A stretch of DNA of 64,000 bases from Candidatus Thiosymbion ectosymbiont of Catanema sp. Cochon2018 (lineage in GTDB: Bacteria; Pseudomonadota; Gammaproteobacteria; Chromatiales; Chromatiaceae), in assembly GCA_011392765.1 (NCBI GenBank), contig WYCW01000004.1:884205-948204 (forward strand), in the 5' to 3' direction. The translations under genes and the position numbers were made by a program. This document shows positions 36,054 through 44,214 of the stretch, in pieces. The notes below the pieces were generated by a model. It made no database searches, was not told where the DNA came from, and worked only from the letters and a program-made list of their open reading frames with translations. Position 1 is the stretch's first letter, and every line of letters starts with the position of its first letter.

Positions 36054-36410
36054 ATGCATTTCAAGCTCATTCTGGCATTCGTCGAAGACAAGGAAACGAG
36101 CAACGTGCTCGAAGCGGCCCGCAAGGCCGGGGCGACCGGCTCGACCGTTATCAACCAGGCCCGGGGAGAAGGGGTCGAGAAGTCCAGGACCTTCTTCGGC
36201 TTGACGCTGGAGACCCAACGCGACGTCATTTTGTTGCTGGTGGAGGAGCATTTGAGTCGCAGTATCCTGGAGACCATCGCCAAGGCCGGACACTTCGACG
36301 AGAAGCCCGGTCACGGCATCGCCTTTCAGGTGGACGTGGAGGACGCCGTGGGCGTCGACCATCAGGTTCGAAAGCTCTTCGAGACCGTGCAGGAGGAGAT
36401 CCTGAAATGA
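36054..36410 (+). CDS. PII-like signalling protein
   Basis: This 118-aa protein has a PII-like ferredoxin fold pattern: MHFKLILAFVEDKETSNVLE, then GATGSTVINQARGEGV where the T-loop begins, then VILLLVEEHLSRSILETIAK. It lacks the usual T-loop Tyr and surrounding residues of GlnB/GlnK, so nitrogen signalling is unlikely; it may bind a nucleotide and gate the DUF1538 proteins, as SbtB does for SbtA. GGGAG precedes the ATG. It overlaps the CBS gene by ATGA. Confidence 0.8.
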   Translation: MHFKLILAFVEDKETSNVLEAARKAGATGSTVINQARGEGVEKSRTFFGLTLETQRDVILLLVEEHLSRSILETIAKAGHFDEKPGHGIAFQVDVEDAVGVDHQVRKLFETVQEEILK

Positions 36411-36820
36411 ACAATAAGAACAACAAAAAACTTGTGTGCATCCGCGATGTCATGAAGACCAAGTTCGACGTCGTGGATGGTATGGCCACGGTGGCACAGG
36501 CCCTGGACACCATGGCCCATGTGGATACCAAAACGCTGGTCGTCAGAAAGCGCCATGCGGACGACGCCATCGGCATGGTCGTGATCTCGGACATTTCCCG
36601 CCAAGTGCTGGCCGAGGACCGCGCCCCGGACCGGGTCAACATCTATGAGATCATGTCCAAACCCGTGCTGTCGGTAGATCCCGGAATGGATATCCGCTAC
36701 TGTGCACGTCTGTTCGCCCGTTTCGACCTGACCCGGGCACCTGTGGTGGAGAACGGCGAGGTGATCGGGGTCGTGAGTCTTACCGATCTGGTCGTAAAGG
36801 GCATGATGCCCTATCTGTAG
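36407..36820 (+). CDS. CBS-domain pair protein
   Basis: This 137-aa protein is two CBS motifs: VMKTKFDVVDGMATVAQALD through GMVVISDISR, and IMSKPVLSVDPGMDIRYCAR through GVVSLTDLVVKGM. Such pairs bind adenosine nucleotides and regulate transporters or enzymes. It is translationally coupled to the PII-like gene and is the fourth gene of the DUF1538 operon, so a nucleotide-sensing role in the same complex is likely. Confidence 0.88.
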   Translation: MNNKNNKKLVCIRDVMKTKFDVVDGMATVAQALDTMAHVDTKTLVVRKRHADDAIGMVVISDISRQVLAEDRAPDRVNIYEIMSKPVLSVDPGMDIRYCARLFARFDLTRAPVVENGEVIGVVSLTDLVVKGMMPYL

Positions 36821-36870
36821 CGAGGCCGCGGTTGTCGGCAGCGGATGGATTGAACCGCAAGGGATTGAAC

Positions 36871-37416
36871 ATGCCCGACGGTTGGCTGCCCCAAGCCCGG
36901 CGCGCGCCCTCTCCCAACTGGGACGAACGCCCACCGAATACGGCCGTAGACCTGCTGGTGATTCACGGCATCAGCCTGCCGCCCGGGGAATTCGGCGGCC
37001 CCTGGATCGATGATCTGTTCCGAAACCGCCTCGACCCGCAGGCCCATCCCTGTTTCCAAGCGATTGCCCAACTGCGTGTCTCCTCTCACCTTCTCATCCG
37101 CCGCGACGGCGAGCTGATTCAGTACGTGGATCTCCACCACCGCGCCTGGCACGCGGGGGTCTCGATCTTCCAGGGCCGTGAGGCCTGCAACGACTTTGCC
37201 ATCGGGATCGAGCTGGAGGGGGCGGACCTGATTCCCTACGAGGAGGTTCAGTATCGGGTCCTGGCCCGAACCACGCAGGATATTCAGTCCCGCTTCCCGG
37301 CTATCGGTCGGGGGCACATCGTCGGTCACAGTGACATCGCACCCGGCCGCAAGACCGATCCGGGACCCGCCTTCGACTGGGAGTACTTCCGCAGGCTCGT
37401 CGAGGCCGAGGGTTGA
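36871..37416 (+). CDS. ampD: 1,6-anhydro-N-acetylmuramyl-L-alanine amidase AmpD
   Basis: This 181-aa zinc amidase has VIHGISLPPGEFGG with the first zinc His, HHRAWHAGVS, CNDFAIGIELEG, and GHSDIAPGRKTDPG with the last zinc His and Asp. It cleaves anhydromuropeptides during cell-wall recycling in the cytoplasm. The ATG at 36871 (MPDGWLPQARR) is favoured over the track start. It follows the CBS gene by 50 bases. Confidence 0.95.
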   Translation: MPDGWLPQARRAPSPNWDERPPNTAVDLLVIHGISLPPGEFGGPWIDDLFRNRLDPQAHPCFQAIAQLRVSSHLLIRRDGELIQYVDLHHRAWHAGVSIFQGREACNDFAIGIELEGADLIPYEEVQYRVLARTTQDIQSRFPAIGRGHIVGHSDIAPGRKTDPGPAFDWEYFRRLVEAEG

Positions 37417-37463
37417 GGGCGGTGGCCACACAGCCGCTATCCTCTGGCACAGCAGTAGTACGA

Positions 37464-37694
37464 ATGATGAATGATGTCTTAGCGCAGGCGCCTGTGGTGC
37501 TTTCGGAAAGCGGCAGGGCGGAACTCGCATACGATCTTTTGGCTGGCCTCGACGTAACTCCCGACTCCGGTGTTACACAGGCATGGGAAACGCAGATCCT
37601 GCGGCGTCTGGACCAAGTAGACGATGGGATGGCCAAGCTAATCGACCGGGAGGAGCTTCGCCGTCGGATGCGCATCCGCATGACCGGTGCTTGA
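37464..37694 (+). CDS. Addiction-module antitoxin
   Basis: This 76-aa acidic protein matches the addiction-module-component pattern: SESGRAELAYDLLAGLD, then WETQILRRLDQVDDGMAKLI and a basic tail EELRRRMRIRM. Such proteins are unstable antitoxins for RelE/ParE toxins. I chose the ATG at 37464; the track's TTG start overlaps ampD. It overlaps the next gene (TGATG), so the pair was translated together. Its toxin is broken by a MITE, leaving an antitoxin without an intact partner. Confidence 0.82.
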   Translation: MMNDVLAQAPVVLSESGRAELAYDLLAGLDVTPDSGVTQAWETQILRRLDQVDDGMAKLIDREELRRRMRIRMTGA

Positions 37695-38171
37695 TGCGAT
37701 CGGTCAGGGTTCTCGAGGCCACCGCCGATGAAGCAGCCGAGGCTGCATCCTGGTACGAACGCCGACGTCTTGGACTCGGCGTAGAGTTCCAACAGGCAGT
37801 TGATGCAGTGCTCGATCTTCTGGAAGACGAGATCGTTCCCCTTGCATCTGTTCCGGGTACCGCTGGAAAATGGGGCGCGAAACGTCTCCTACTCAGAGCC
37901 TGTCTGGCTTACGACTGTTCTACTGCGGAATCGGGGAGACCGGTCAGATTTCCCCCTCGATTTCGTTAAATAGATCCACTATTCGCCTCAATCGAGCGCA
38001 AAATTTGCCTCGGCCCCTCGATCCCTCGCTACGAACGCGTAAACTAGACAGACTCTCAAACGATTTCCCTTCTCTGTAATCGTTCGTGAACAGGGCTCTG
38101 AGTTTCTCGTGATCGCCTTCGCTCACCATTCGAGACGTCCAGGATACTGGCGTGACCGGCTTATCACATAA
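37694..38171 (+). pseudogene. RelE/ParE toxin interrupted by a MITE
   Basis: The 5' part encodes MRSVRVLEATADEAAEAASW and continues to KWGAKRLLL. The 3' part after the MITE reads KRFPFSVIVREQ then VIAFAHHSRRPGYWRDRL, the normal RelE/ParE ending. The 160-bp insertion with TCA duplication adds frame-breaking sequence so the translated product ends early at 37969. Deleting the MITE and one TCA restores a continuous toxin of about 105 residues. Confidence 0.92.
37896..38055. mobile_element. MITE family D, copy 2, inserted in the toxin gene, TSD TCA
   Basis: The ends are GAGCCTGTCTGGCTTACG and CGTAAACTAGACAGACTC. TCA lies on both sides (37893-37895 and 38056-38058). Same family as 3185-3315. Confidence 0.9.
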
Positions 38172-38380
38172 GCAGGCGCCGCTATGTTTGCACAGCGCTG
38201 AGATAGACCGCAGGCTCGATACGCAGTAGGCGGTCTGTTTGCCCCCCGTGCTGGACGACTTCTTTACCGAAGTATCCAAAGTTAACTGAGCCCGGCACCT
38301 TTTCCCACCGGACCGTCCAGCATGAAACCTTCGAGTAGGTAGATTATATTTCCTGAACACCATCGACATAGAGAAACGAA

Positions 38381-40906
38381 ATGTCACAGGTTGAGTATCC
38401 CTCAGAAGCATTGTATGAGGTTGGCCAGGAACTCGAAACGATTCCGGTTCGCATCAGCTACGAGATCATTCGGCTTTTTTCAGAGGGGCTCTATCAGAGC
38501 CCCCACAAAGCCATTGAGGAACTCGTAAGCAACGGATACGACGCCAAAGCACGTCGTGTTCATGTTTTGCTTCCGGAGACACCCGAGGAAGATAACGTTC
38601 CACTACCGTCATTGTGGGTCATCGACGATGGTCGTGGAATGGATGCAGAGGGATTTCGTCAACTCTGGCGCGTCGCGTATTCCGCTAAAGCAGATGTACC
38701 TCAGCAGGACGATGACCGGCTACCGATTGGCCAGTTCGGTATCGGAAAACTCGCGGCCTACGTCTTGGCATGGCGGCTTACTCACATCAGCTGCATCGAC
38801 GACAAGATCCTGTTGACCTCGATGAATTTCCGAGAGGTCTCCGGGAAGCATCAGTTCAACCCGATCGAGCCCCTCCAGCTCGTTTTGCGTGAGATCGACG
38901 AGCAATCGGCCAAGCACTACCTCGGGGATATCGAGCAACGAGACCCTAAAGCCTGGGAGTTCATGTTTGGTAAACACAGGGCAAAGACATGGACGGCGGC
39001 TGGACTGTCTGATTTCAAGGACCTTTACAACAAACTCTTGGTCGGTCGACTAAGATGGGTGCTGGGTACTGGCCTGCCCCTCCACTCGGACTTTCGGATC
39101 TGGCTCAATGGTGATCGATTGGCCTCCAGCAAGGAACGGCTCGAACCGATTCTCGAGGTAGATATTGGTGGAAACGAGGACACCGCGGCATCTCGTCTCG
39201 ATCTTGAGCGACACGAGGCCGGGGGCATTGTCATTCCGGGAATCGAGGGCCCGGTGCAGGGTACCGCGAGGATTGTCGAGAGGCCCTTGACAACGGGCAA
39301 GTCCGAGCAATATGGGCGCAGTCACGGCTTCTTCGTCCGCGTCCGTGGCCGGGTCATCAATCTCGAAGATGAATTGTTCGGGCTCGACGCCCAGAACCAC
39401 GCCGCCTGGTCCCGCTTTTCGATGGAGATCGAGGCCGATGGGTTGCGGGACCATCTCCTCTCGTCGAGAGAAGGGGTCAGGGAATCCGAACCCATTCGAC
39501 TATTCCGAAAGTATCTTCATCAAGTCTTCAATATCTGCCGCAATGCCTATAACGAATGGAATGAGCGTCAGCTTACCGGTCTGGACATCGAACAGCTTCT
39601 GTCGGATGCGCCGAGCATCTTTGTGACCGACCCCCTGTTGCAGGGCGTTCGGCATACGGTAGAGACCGGCTCGGAATCCTTTTATCTCTCTGTCCCACGA
39701 CTGCCTGCTGAAGCAGTGCCCACGGAATGGCTCGACAGCTACGAGCAAGAGATCGCCCACAGTCCAATCCAGCAAGTGCTCTTCGAGTCGACCGGTCGGT
39801 ACGACCGTGCGCTTCGCTATCTGCCGGAGACACGCACATTGATTGTGAACCAGGAGCATCCGTTCGTGGACAAGTTGCTCGCCGGTAGCCCAAATCGGAG
39901 GTCCGCAATGCTCTTCGGGTCTTCGGAAGTCCTCATGGATGGCCTTCTCCATAACCACGGCGTCTCCCGGTCGGTCATCATGGACTTCTTGGGTGATCGT
40001 GATCGCGTCCTGCGCCTACTCGCCGGCGATTATCCGTCGACAGCCGCGGAGGTCTTGCGCCTGCTCGAAGTGGCGAATCAGAGTGAAAGCGCGTTGGAGC
40101 GGGCGGTTGGAGAAACTTTCCGCGTCCTCGGGTTCGAGTACGAGCGAAGAGGAGGCAACGAACCTGGTCCAGACGGTATTCTCTATGCGCGCTTGGGCAG
40201 AGACAGCGATTCTCTGGCCGACTATAAGCTCGTTTACGATACCAAGCAGACAAACCGGCCGTCGGTTCCGGCGGACAAGATCAATCTACAAAGTCTGGAA
40301 GACTTCCGAAGCAAGGAAGGCGCCCATTTCGGTTTCTTCGTTGCCGATGCTTATATGGGGGAAAACGATCCGGATGGAAAGCTGAATCGCCTCGCCACCC
40401 AAGCCACGACCGATAGATATCCACCACAGCCTGTGACATTGCTCAAGCTAGAGCATCTGCGGCGGATCGTGGAGTTGCACTACCGGTATGGGGTCACCCT
40501 CACACGACTCCGGTCTCTGTTCACTGATGCCCATACCGTCACCGATGCCAAGGTATGGGTCGGCGACCTCGAAAGAGAGTTGTCCGAGCTGGAACCCATG
40601 GTCCCGCTGGGATTGTTACTCACCGGCATCGAGAAGTCGAAGACCGATGAGAAGGCGCGGCCGAACGTTTACAGTGTTCGAATGGTTGACGAGCGTCTGA
40701 GGGCGTTCACACCGGAGCGACTCATCGCTGCCCTGCAGGCGGTCGAGACGATTGTCGGTGAGAGGTGGTTGGAGGTGGAGAAGAGCGGCAACGTCCGACT
40801 ACACCACAGCACCGAGCAGGTCCTGGCCGAGGTCCAGCGTAATCTTCACGACCTCTTCGGGCCTGATACCGGCATTGATGCGCTCAATCATCCTATTGCA
40901 AGCTAA
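38381..40906 (+). CDS. GHKL ATPase fused to a PD-(D/E)xK-like nuclease domain
   Basis: This 841-aa protein has a GHKL (Hsp90/MutL/MORC-type) ATPase: N-box EELVSNGYDA (residues 46-55), IDDGRGM (81-87) and GQFGIGK (117-123). After a long middle region (RGRVINLEDELFG, SSREGVRESEPIR, recalling Hsp90-like transducer segments) a C-terminal domain has FEYERRGGNEPGPDGIL and YKLVYDTKQT, giving Asp near 598 and Asp-x-Lys near 620-622, a nuclease-like active site with Asp in place of Glu. It overlaps the next methyltransferase gene (TAATG), so the two form one unit. A defence or modification system is likely, but no named system is confidently matched. Confidence 0.82.
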   Translation: MSQVEYPSEALYEVGQELETIPVRISYEIIRLFSEGLYQSPHKAIEELVSNGYDAKARRVHVLLPETPEEDNVPLPSLWVIDDGRGMDAEGFRQLWRVAYSAKADVPQQDDDRLPIGQFGIGKLAAYVLAWRLTHISCIDDKILLTSMNFREVSGKHQFNPIEPLQLVLREIDEQSAKHYLGDIEQRDPKAWEFMFGKHRAKTWTAAGLSDFKDLYNKLLVGRLRWVLGTGLPLHSDFRIWLNGDRLASSKERLEPILEVDIGGNEDTAASRLDLERHEAGGIVIPGIEGPVQGTARIVERPLTTGKSEQYGRSHGFFVRVRGRVINLEDELFGLDAQNHAAWSRFSMEIEADGLRDHLLSSREGVRESEPIRLFRKYLHQVFNICRNAYNEWNERQLTGLDIEQLLSDAPSIFVTDPLLQGVRHTVETGSESFYLSVPRLPAEAVPTEWLDSYEQEIAHSPIQQVLFESTGRYDRALRYLPETRTLIVNQEHPFVDKLLAGSPNRRSAMLFGSSEVLMDGLLHNHGVSRSVIMDFLGDRDRVLRLLAGDYPSTAAEVLRLLEVANQSESALERAVGETFRVLGFEYERRGGNEPGPDGILYARLGRDSDSLADYKLVYDTKQTNRPSVPADKINLQSLEDFRSKEGAHFGFFVADAYMGENDPDGKLNRLATQATTDRYPPQPVTLLKLEHLRRIVELHYRYGVTLTRLRSLFTDAHTVTDAKVWVGDLERELSELEPMVPLGLLLTGIEKSKTDEKARPNVYSVRMVDERLRAFTPERLIAALQAVETIVGERWLEVEKSGNVRLHHSTEQVLAEVQRNLHDLFGPDTGIDALNHPIAS

Positions 40907-42072
40907 TGGCATCTACTCCGGTACATCCGTTCCCGGCCCGTATGGCTCCGGAGGTCGCTCGGCGATCTCTGGAACGCCTCCGTGGTCGGAAAAGGGTAAT
41001 CGATCCGATGTGTGGCTCAGGGACGGTCCTCAGGGCCGCAGTCGAACGAGGACTGAATTGCACAGGAATCGACATAGACCCATTGGCGGTCTTGATGTCT
41101 CGCGTGTGGACCACTGCGCTGCCATCGTTCCGCCTGCTCCATGATGCCCACAGGCTATTGCGCGAGGCGCAAGGGTTACCCGAACGCGATGTGGCGCGAG
41201 CGAACGACCTGGAGACGCGGGCCTTCATCGACTATTGGTTTGCCGAGCGCCAGGCGGAGCATTTGGCCCGGCTCGCGACAGTGCTGAAGAATATCGATTG
41301 GGACACCAGGGACGCCCTGGCAATCGCCTTCAGTCGGATCATTATCTCCAAGGAACGGATGGCCTCCCTCGCTCGCGATACCTCACACAGCCGACCTCAC
41401 AAGGTCGCCGACACAAATGACTTCGATGTCTACTCCGGCTTCCTCAACGCCGCACGTCTCGTAGCGAGACGGCTCGAACCACAGCGGATCCGGGGGAACG
41501 CTTCGGTTCGAGTCGGGGATGCGCGCATACTCGATGAGGTTCCGGATGAAAGCTTTGACTTCGCATTGACGTCACCTCCGTACCTGAACGCCATCGATTA
41601 TTTACGTGGTCACCGGATGACCCTCGTATGGCTGGGCTACGATATGGCGTCAATAAGGGAAATCCGAACAGCCAGCGTCGGATCGGAGAGGGTGCTCGGG
41701 GCGACGGGAATTACATTCAGCATCGATCCATACATCGTTGAGGCCAAGGGTTCCACGATCACTGATCGGCATCGCGGTTGGGTGCGCCGCTATGCAACCG
41801 ACATGCGCCGGGTGCTCGAGCAGCTTAGCCGCGTTGTCCGACCCGGGGGAAAGGTCGTGTTGGTGTTGGGCAACTCGTTCCTCCGTGGCGCGACCATTGA
41901 TAACGCTGGGATGACCAAAGCGTTGGCCGTAGAGGTAGGCCTCGAGCCCATTCGGCAAACGACTAGAGCCATCCCGGCTCGTCGACGTTACCTCCCGCCA
42001 CCGGGAGACAGCGGGAACACCCTGGATGCTCGTATGCGAACGGAGGTTGTTCTCTCGATGCGGGTAGCGTAG
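40906..42072 (+). CDS. DNA (amino) methyltransferase, motif I before motif IV
   Basis: This 388-aa protein has DPMCGSGTVLRAAVERG near residue 28 (SAM-binding motif I) and TSPPYLNAIDYLRGHRM near residue 224 (catalytic motif IV), followed by LVLGNSFLRG. A helical insert separates the two motifs. It belongs to N4-cytosine/N6-adenine methyltransferases. Its start overlaps the GHKL-nuclease stop, so the two proteins are made together: a modification partner protecting DNA from the neighbouring nuclease is the simplest reading. Confidence 0.88.
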   Translation: MASTPVHPFPARMAPEVARRSLERLRGRKRVIDPMCGSGTVLRAAVERGLNCTGIDIDPLAVLMSRVWTTALPSFRLLHDAHRLLREAQGLPERDVARANDLETRAFIDYWFAERQAEHLARLATVLKNIDWDTRDALAIAFSRIIISKERMASLARDTSHSRPHKVADTNDFDVYSGFLNAARLVARRLEPQRIRGNASVRVGDARILDEVPDESFDFALTSPPYLNAIDYLRGHRMTLVWLGYDMASIREIRTASVGSERVLGATGITFSIDPYIVEAKGSTITDRHRGWVRRYATDMRRVLEQLSRVVRPGGKVVLVLGNSFLRGATIDNAGMTKALAVEVGLEPIRQTTRAIPARRRYLPPPGDSGNTLDARMRTEVVLSMRVA

Positions 42073-42095
42073 ATGGTAAACAGAGGGCAAGGAAT

Positions 42096-42214
42096 CTAGG
42101 TAGTGTTGACATTTAGACCGAAAATGCTTCTGAAGCACCAAGTTAGCCTTTCCAGCCATGCCCCAAATCACTTGTAAAATCAATGCAGTAGCCGTAAATG
42201 TCAACAGGGCCTAA
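42096..42214. mobile_element. MITE family E, YTAR-bounded
   Basis: From CTAG to CTAA, with ends GTAGTGTTGACATTTA and TAAATGTCAACAGGGC. A half copy lies near 31198. The 42215-42438 stretch has no gene. Confidence 0.8.
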
Positions 42215-42438
42215 CCTGCAAGATCGGCCGGGGCAGGCACGTATAGACCTTCCCGAAAATATGAGCTTGGCGAACCTGTTTGTTTGCCCGGCGGCGGACA
42301 GGGCAGAATCGGTAACTCGATAAAACTATTTTTAATCATAGTATTGTGTATATTTTCACAGGTGAAAAATGAAACAACTTGTGAGACTCTATAGTAATCT
42401 CAGAATACTTCAATATACCATCCAAGAGGTGATAGATC

Positions 42439-43773
42439 ATGAGGCTAACGGCGGCGTTCCATTGGATTCGGGTGGTCATCATCGGGGGGCTGGGTCTGCA
42501 ATTGGGATCGACCTTCGCGACGGCTGCGGGTTTTGCCGTCCCGGAGGTCTCCGCCCTGGGGACTGCCATGTCCAATGCGGTGGTCGCCAATCCCGAGGAG
42601 AAGGGGGCATTCGCCTACAACCCCGCCGCCATGGGGTTCCACGACCAATCGAGCGTCGCCCTCGGGGCCCTCTTCATCGGGCCGGACTTCGGCGTCGACA
42701 CGGCCACGGGAAGCCATGACAGCGGCGGGGCCGACTGGGTGACCGTCCCGATGTTCCAGGCCGCCTTCCGGGCCCACGACCAGTGGCGCGTCGGCCTCGG
42801 TATCAACGCCCCGCTCGGATTGGAGACACGCTGGAAAACCGGGACCTTTCCCAAGCTGAGCGGAGAGCAACCGGTTACGGTTGCGCCAGGTGTCACGCTG
42901 CCGATACCCTTCGGTGCTCACCCGACCAACAGCAAACTGGAAATCATCAGCCTGGTCCCGACCCTGGTCTACCAGGTAAACCCGGATCTCAGCATTGCAG
43001 CCGGTCTGGACTATTACAAAGCCGAGTCCGCGCGACTCGATTCCCAGCTGACCAGCGTGAAAGGGGACGGCGACGGTTGGGGCTGGAACGCAAGCGTCCT
43101 GTATCGCCATGGGCGCTTAAGTTTCGGTGCCGTCTATCATTCCACCGCTACCTCCGACCTGAAAGGCCGCTACAAGCCTCTGAATTCCGCGCTCGCCTCC
43201 CTGGGAACGCTGAACCCGGGTTCCGGTTTACCGCCGGCCCAAGCGGTGAAGCTGGACCTCGACCTGCCCTGGCGCCTGCAGCTCGGTGCCCGCTACGAGT
43301 TCACCCCGGACCTGGCGGTCGAGTTCGACTGGACACGCACCGGTTGGGGGGAATTCGACAAGCTCGAAATCAAGAGCAGAGCGACCGGGACGACCCTGTT
43401 CTCCGACGCCAACGAGTGGAAAGACACCGACGCCTATCGTTTGGGCCTGGCTTACGATGTCCTACCCCGCACCCAGCTGCGCTTCGGATATACCTTCGAT
43501 GAGACGGGGCAAGACAGAGACCACTTCAGCGCCCGCGTACCCGATAACGATCGTCATCTCTTCAGCCTCGGCCTGGGTCAGGACCTGGAGCAGGGTTGGG
43601 CGCTCGACTTCGGCTACATGTATGTGAAGTTCAAGAACCAAAACTACCGGGGCAGCAGCACCTATACCCCGGTGGCGGATCTCGGAAAGGACGTCAACGG
43701 CACCGATGCGATCGCCGGCAAATATAAGGCCAGCGCACACCTGTTTGTGTTCGAGGTAAGCAAGAGCTTCTGA
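42439..43773 (+). CDS. FadL-family outer-membrane transport protein
   Basis: This 444-aa protein has a signal peptide ending near ATAAGFAVPE, the FadL hallmark NPAAMGF after an N-terminal plug-like segment, alternating beta-strand pattern throughout, and a C-terminal Phe typical of outer-membrane barrels. Members import hydrophobic compounds such as long-chain fatty acids. AGAGGTG lies about eight bases before the ATG. It is isolated from fatty-acid genes in this window, so the substrate is open. Confidence 0.92.
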   Translation: MRLTAAFHWIRVVIIGGLGLQLGSTFATAAGFAVPEVSALGTAMSNAVVANPEEKGAFAYNPAAMGFHDQSSVALGALFIGPDFGVDTATGSHDSGGADWVTVPMFQAAFRAHDQWRVGLGINAPLGLETRWKTGTFPKLSGEQPVTVAPGVTLPIPFGAHPTNSKLEIISLVPTLVYQVNPDLSIAAGLDYYKAESARLDSQLTSVKGDGDGWGWNASVLYRHGRLSFGAVYHSTATSDLKGRYKPLNSALASLGTLNPGSGLPPAQAVKLDLDLPWRLQLGARYEFTPDLAVEFDWTRTGWGEFDKLEIKSRATGTTLFSDANEWKDTDAYRLGLAYDVLPRTQLRFGYTFDETGQDRDHFSARVPDNDRHLFSLGLGQDLEQGWALDFGYMYVKFKNQNYRGSSTYTPVADLGKDVNGTDAIAGKYKASAHLFVFEVSKSF

Positions 43774-43809
43774 TGAATGATGAGTGATGAGTGGTGAGTG
43801 GTGAGTGAC
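43771..43809. repeat. GTGATGA tandem directly after the fadL stop
   Basis: TGATGAATGATGAGTGATGA and a following GTGGTGA stretch start on the fadL stop codon, as after the ferredoxin gene at 19368. Confidence 0.7.
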
Positions 43810-43813
43810 CATA

Positions 43814-43841
43814 CGGTTCATCCCCACAGGTGTGGGGAACA
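43814..43841. CRISPR. Solitary type I-E-like CRISPR repeat
   Basis: CGGTTCATCCCCACAGGTGT followed by GGGGAACA closely resembles type I-E repeats (from memory) and has their CCCCAC/GTGGGG hairpin. No second repeat follows at spacer distance and no cas gene is in the window, so this is a relic or a chance match. The rest of 43842-44214 holds the word GGACACAGCCCACCCTACGG and no gene. Confidence 0.6.
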
Positions 43842-44214
43842 TACTGGCGCCTTGGGTTTAGCGGGATTAGGGGCTGTGACATTCATCCGAACGAAGGCGA
43901 TCGCGAGAAATTTTTCGTGTCGACCAGGCGCAGGGAGGAAAAATCGTAGGTGTTAGGATAGGCTGTACCCACCCGGCTAGGCGCGGTATTGGTGGACACA
44001 GCCCACCCTACGGCTGAAGACCGTCGTTCCGGCTGGGACGCCGGGACCCAGACGCCATGGATGGCAGGCCTGTTGGCGCTTTCAGGCTTGTCTGGCTTAT
44101 GCGTTCGTAACGTCAATAGCCCCAGTGCCAGTAAACTGGCATCTACTAACGCATGTTAGCTGTACTAGAGAATAAGCACCACAGGAAGAACGTTATTACG
44201 GTAATATTTAGTTT

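Noticed and set aside
43694-43882. 62-aa ORF with VPHTCGDEP
   Set aside because: This peptide is the usual false translation of a type I-E CRISPR repeat.
43814-43915. A CRISPR array
   Set aside because: Only one repeat is recognisable; the next 60 bases have only weak similarity to it.
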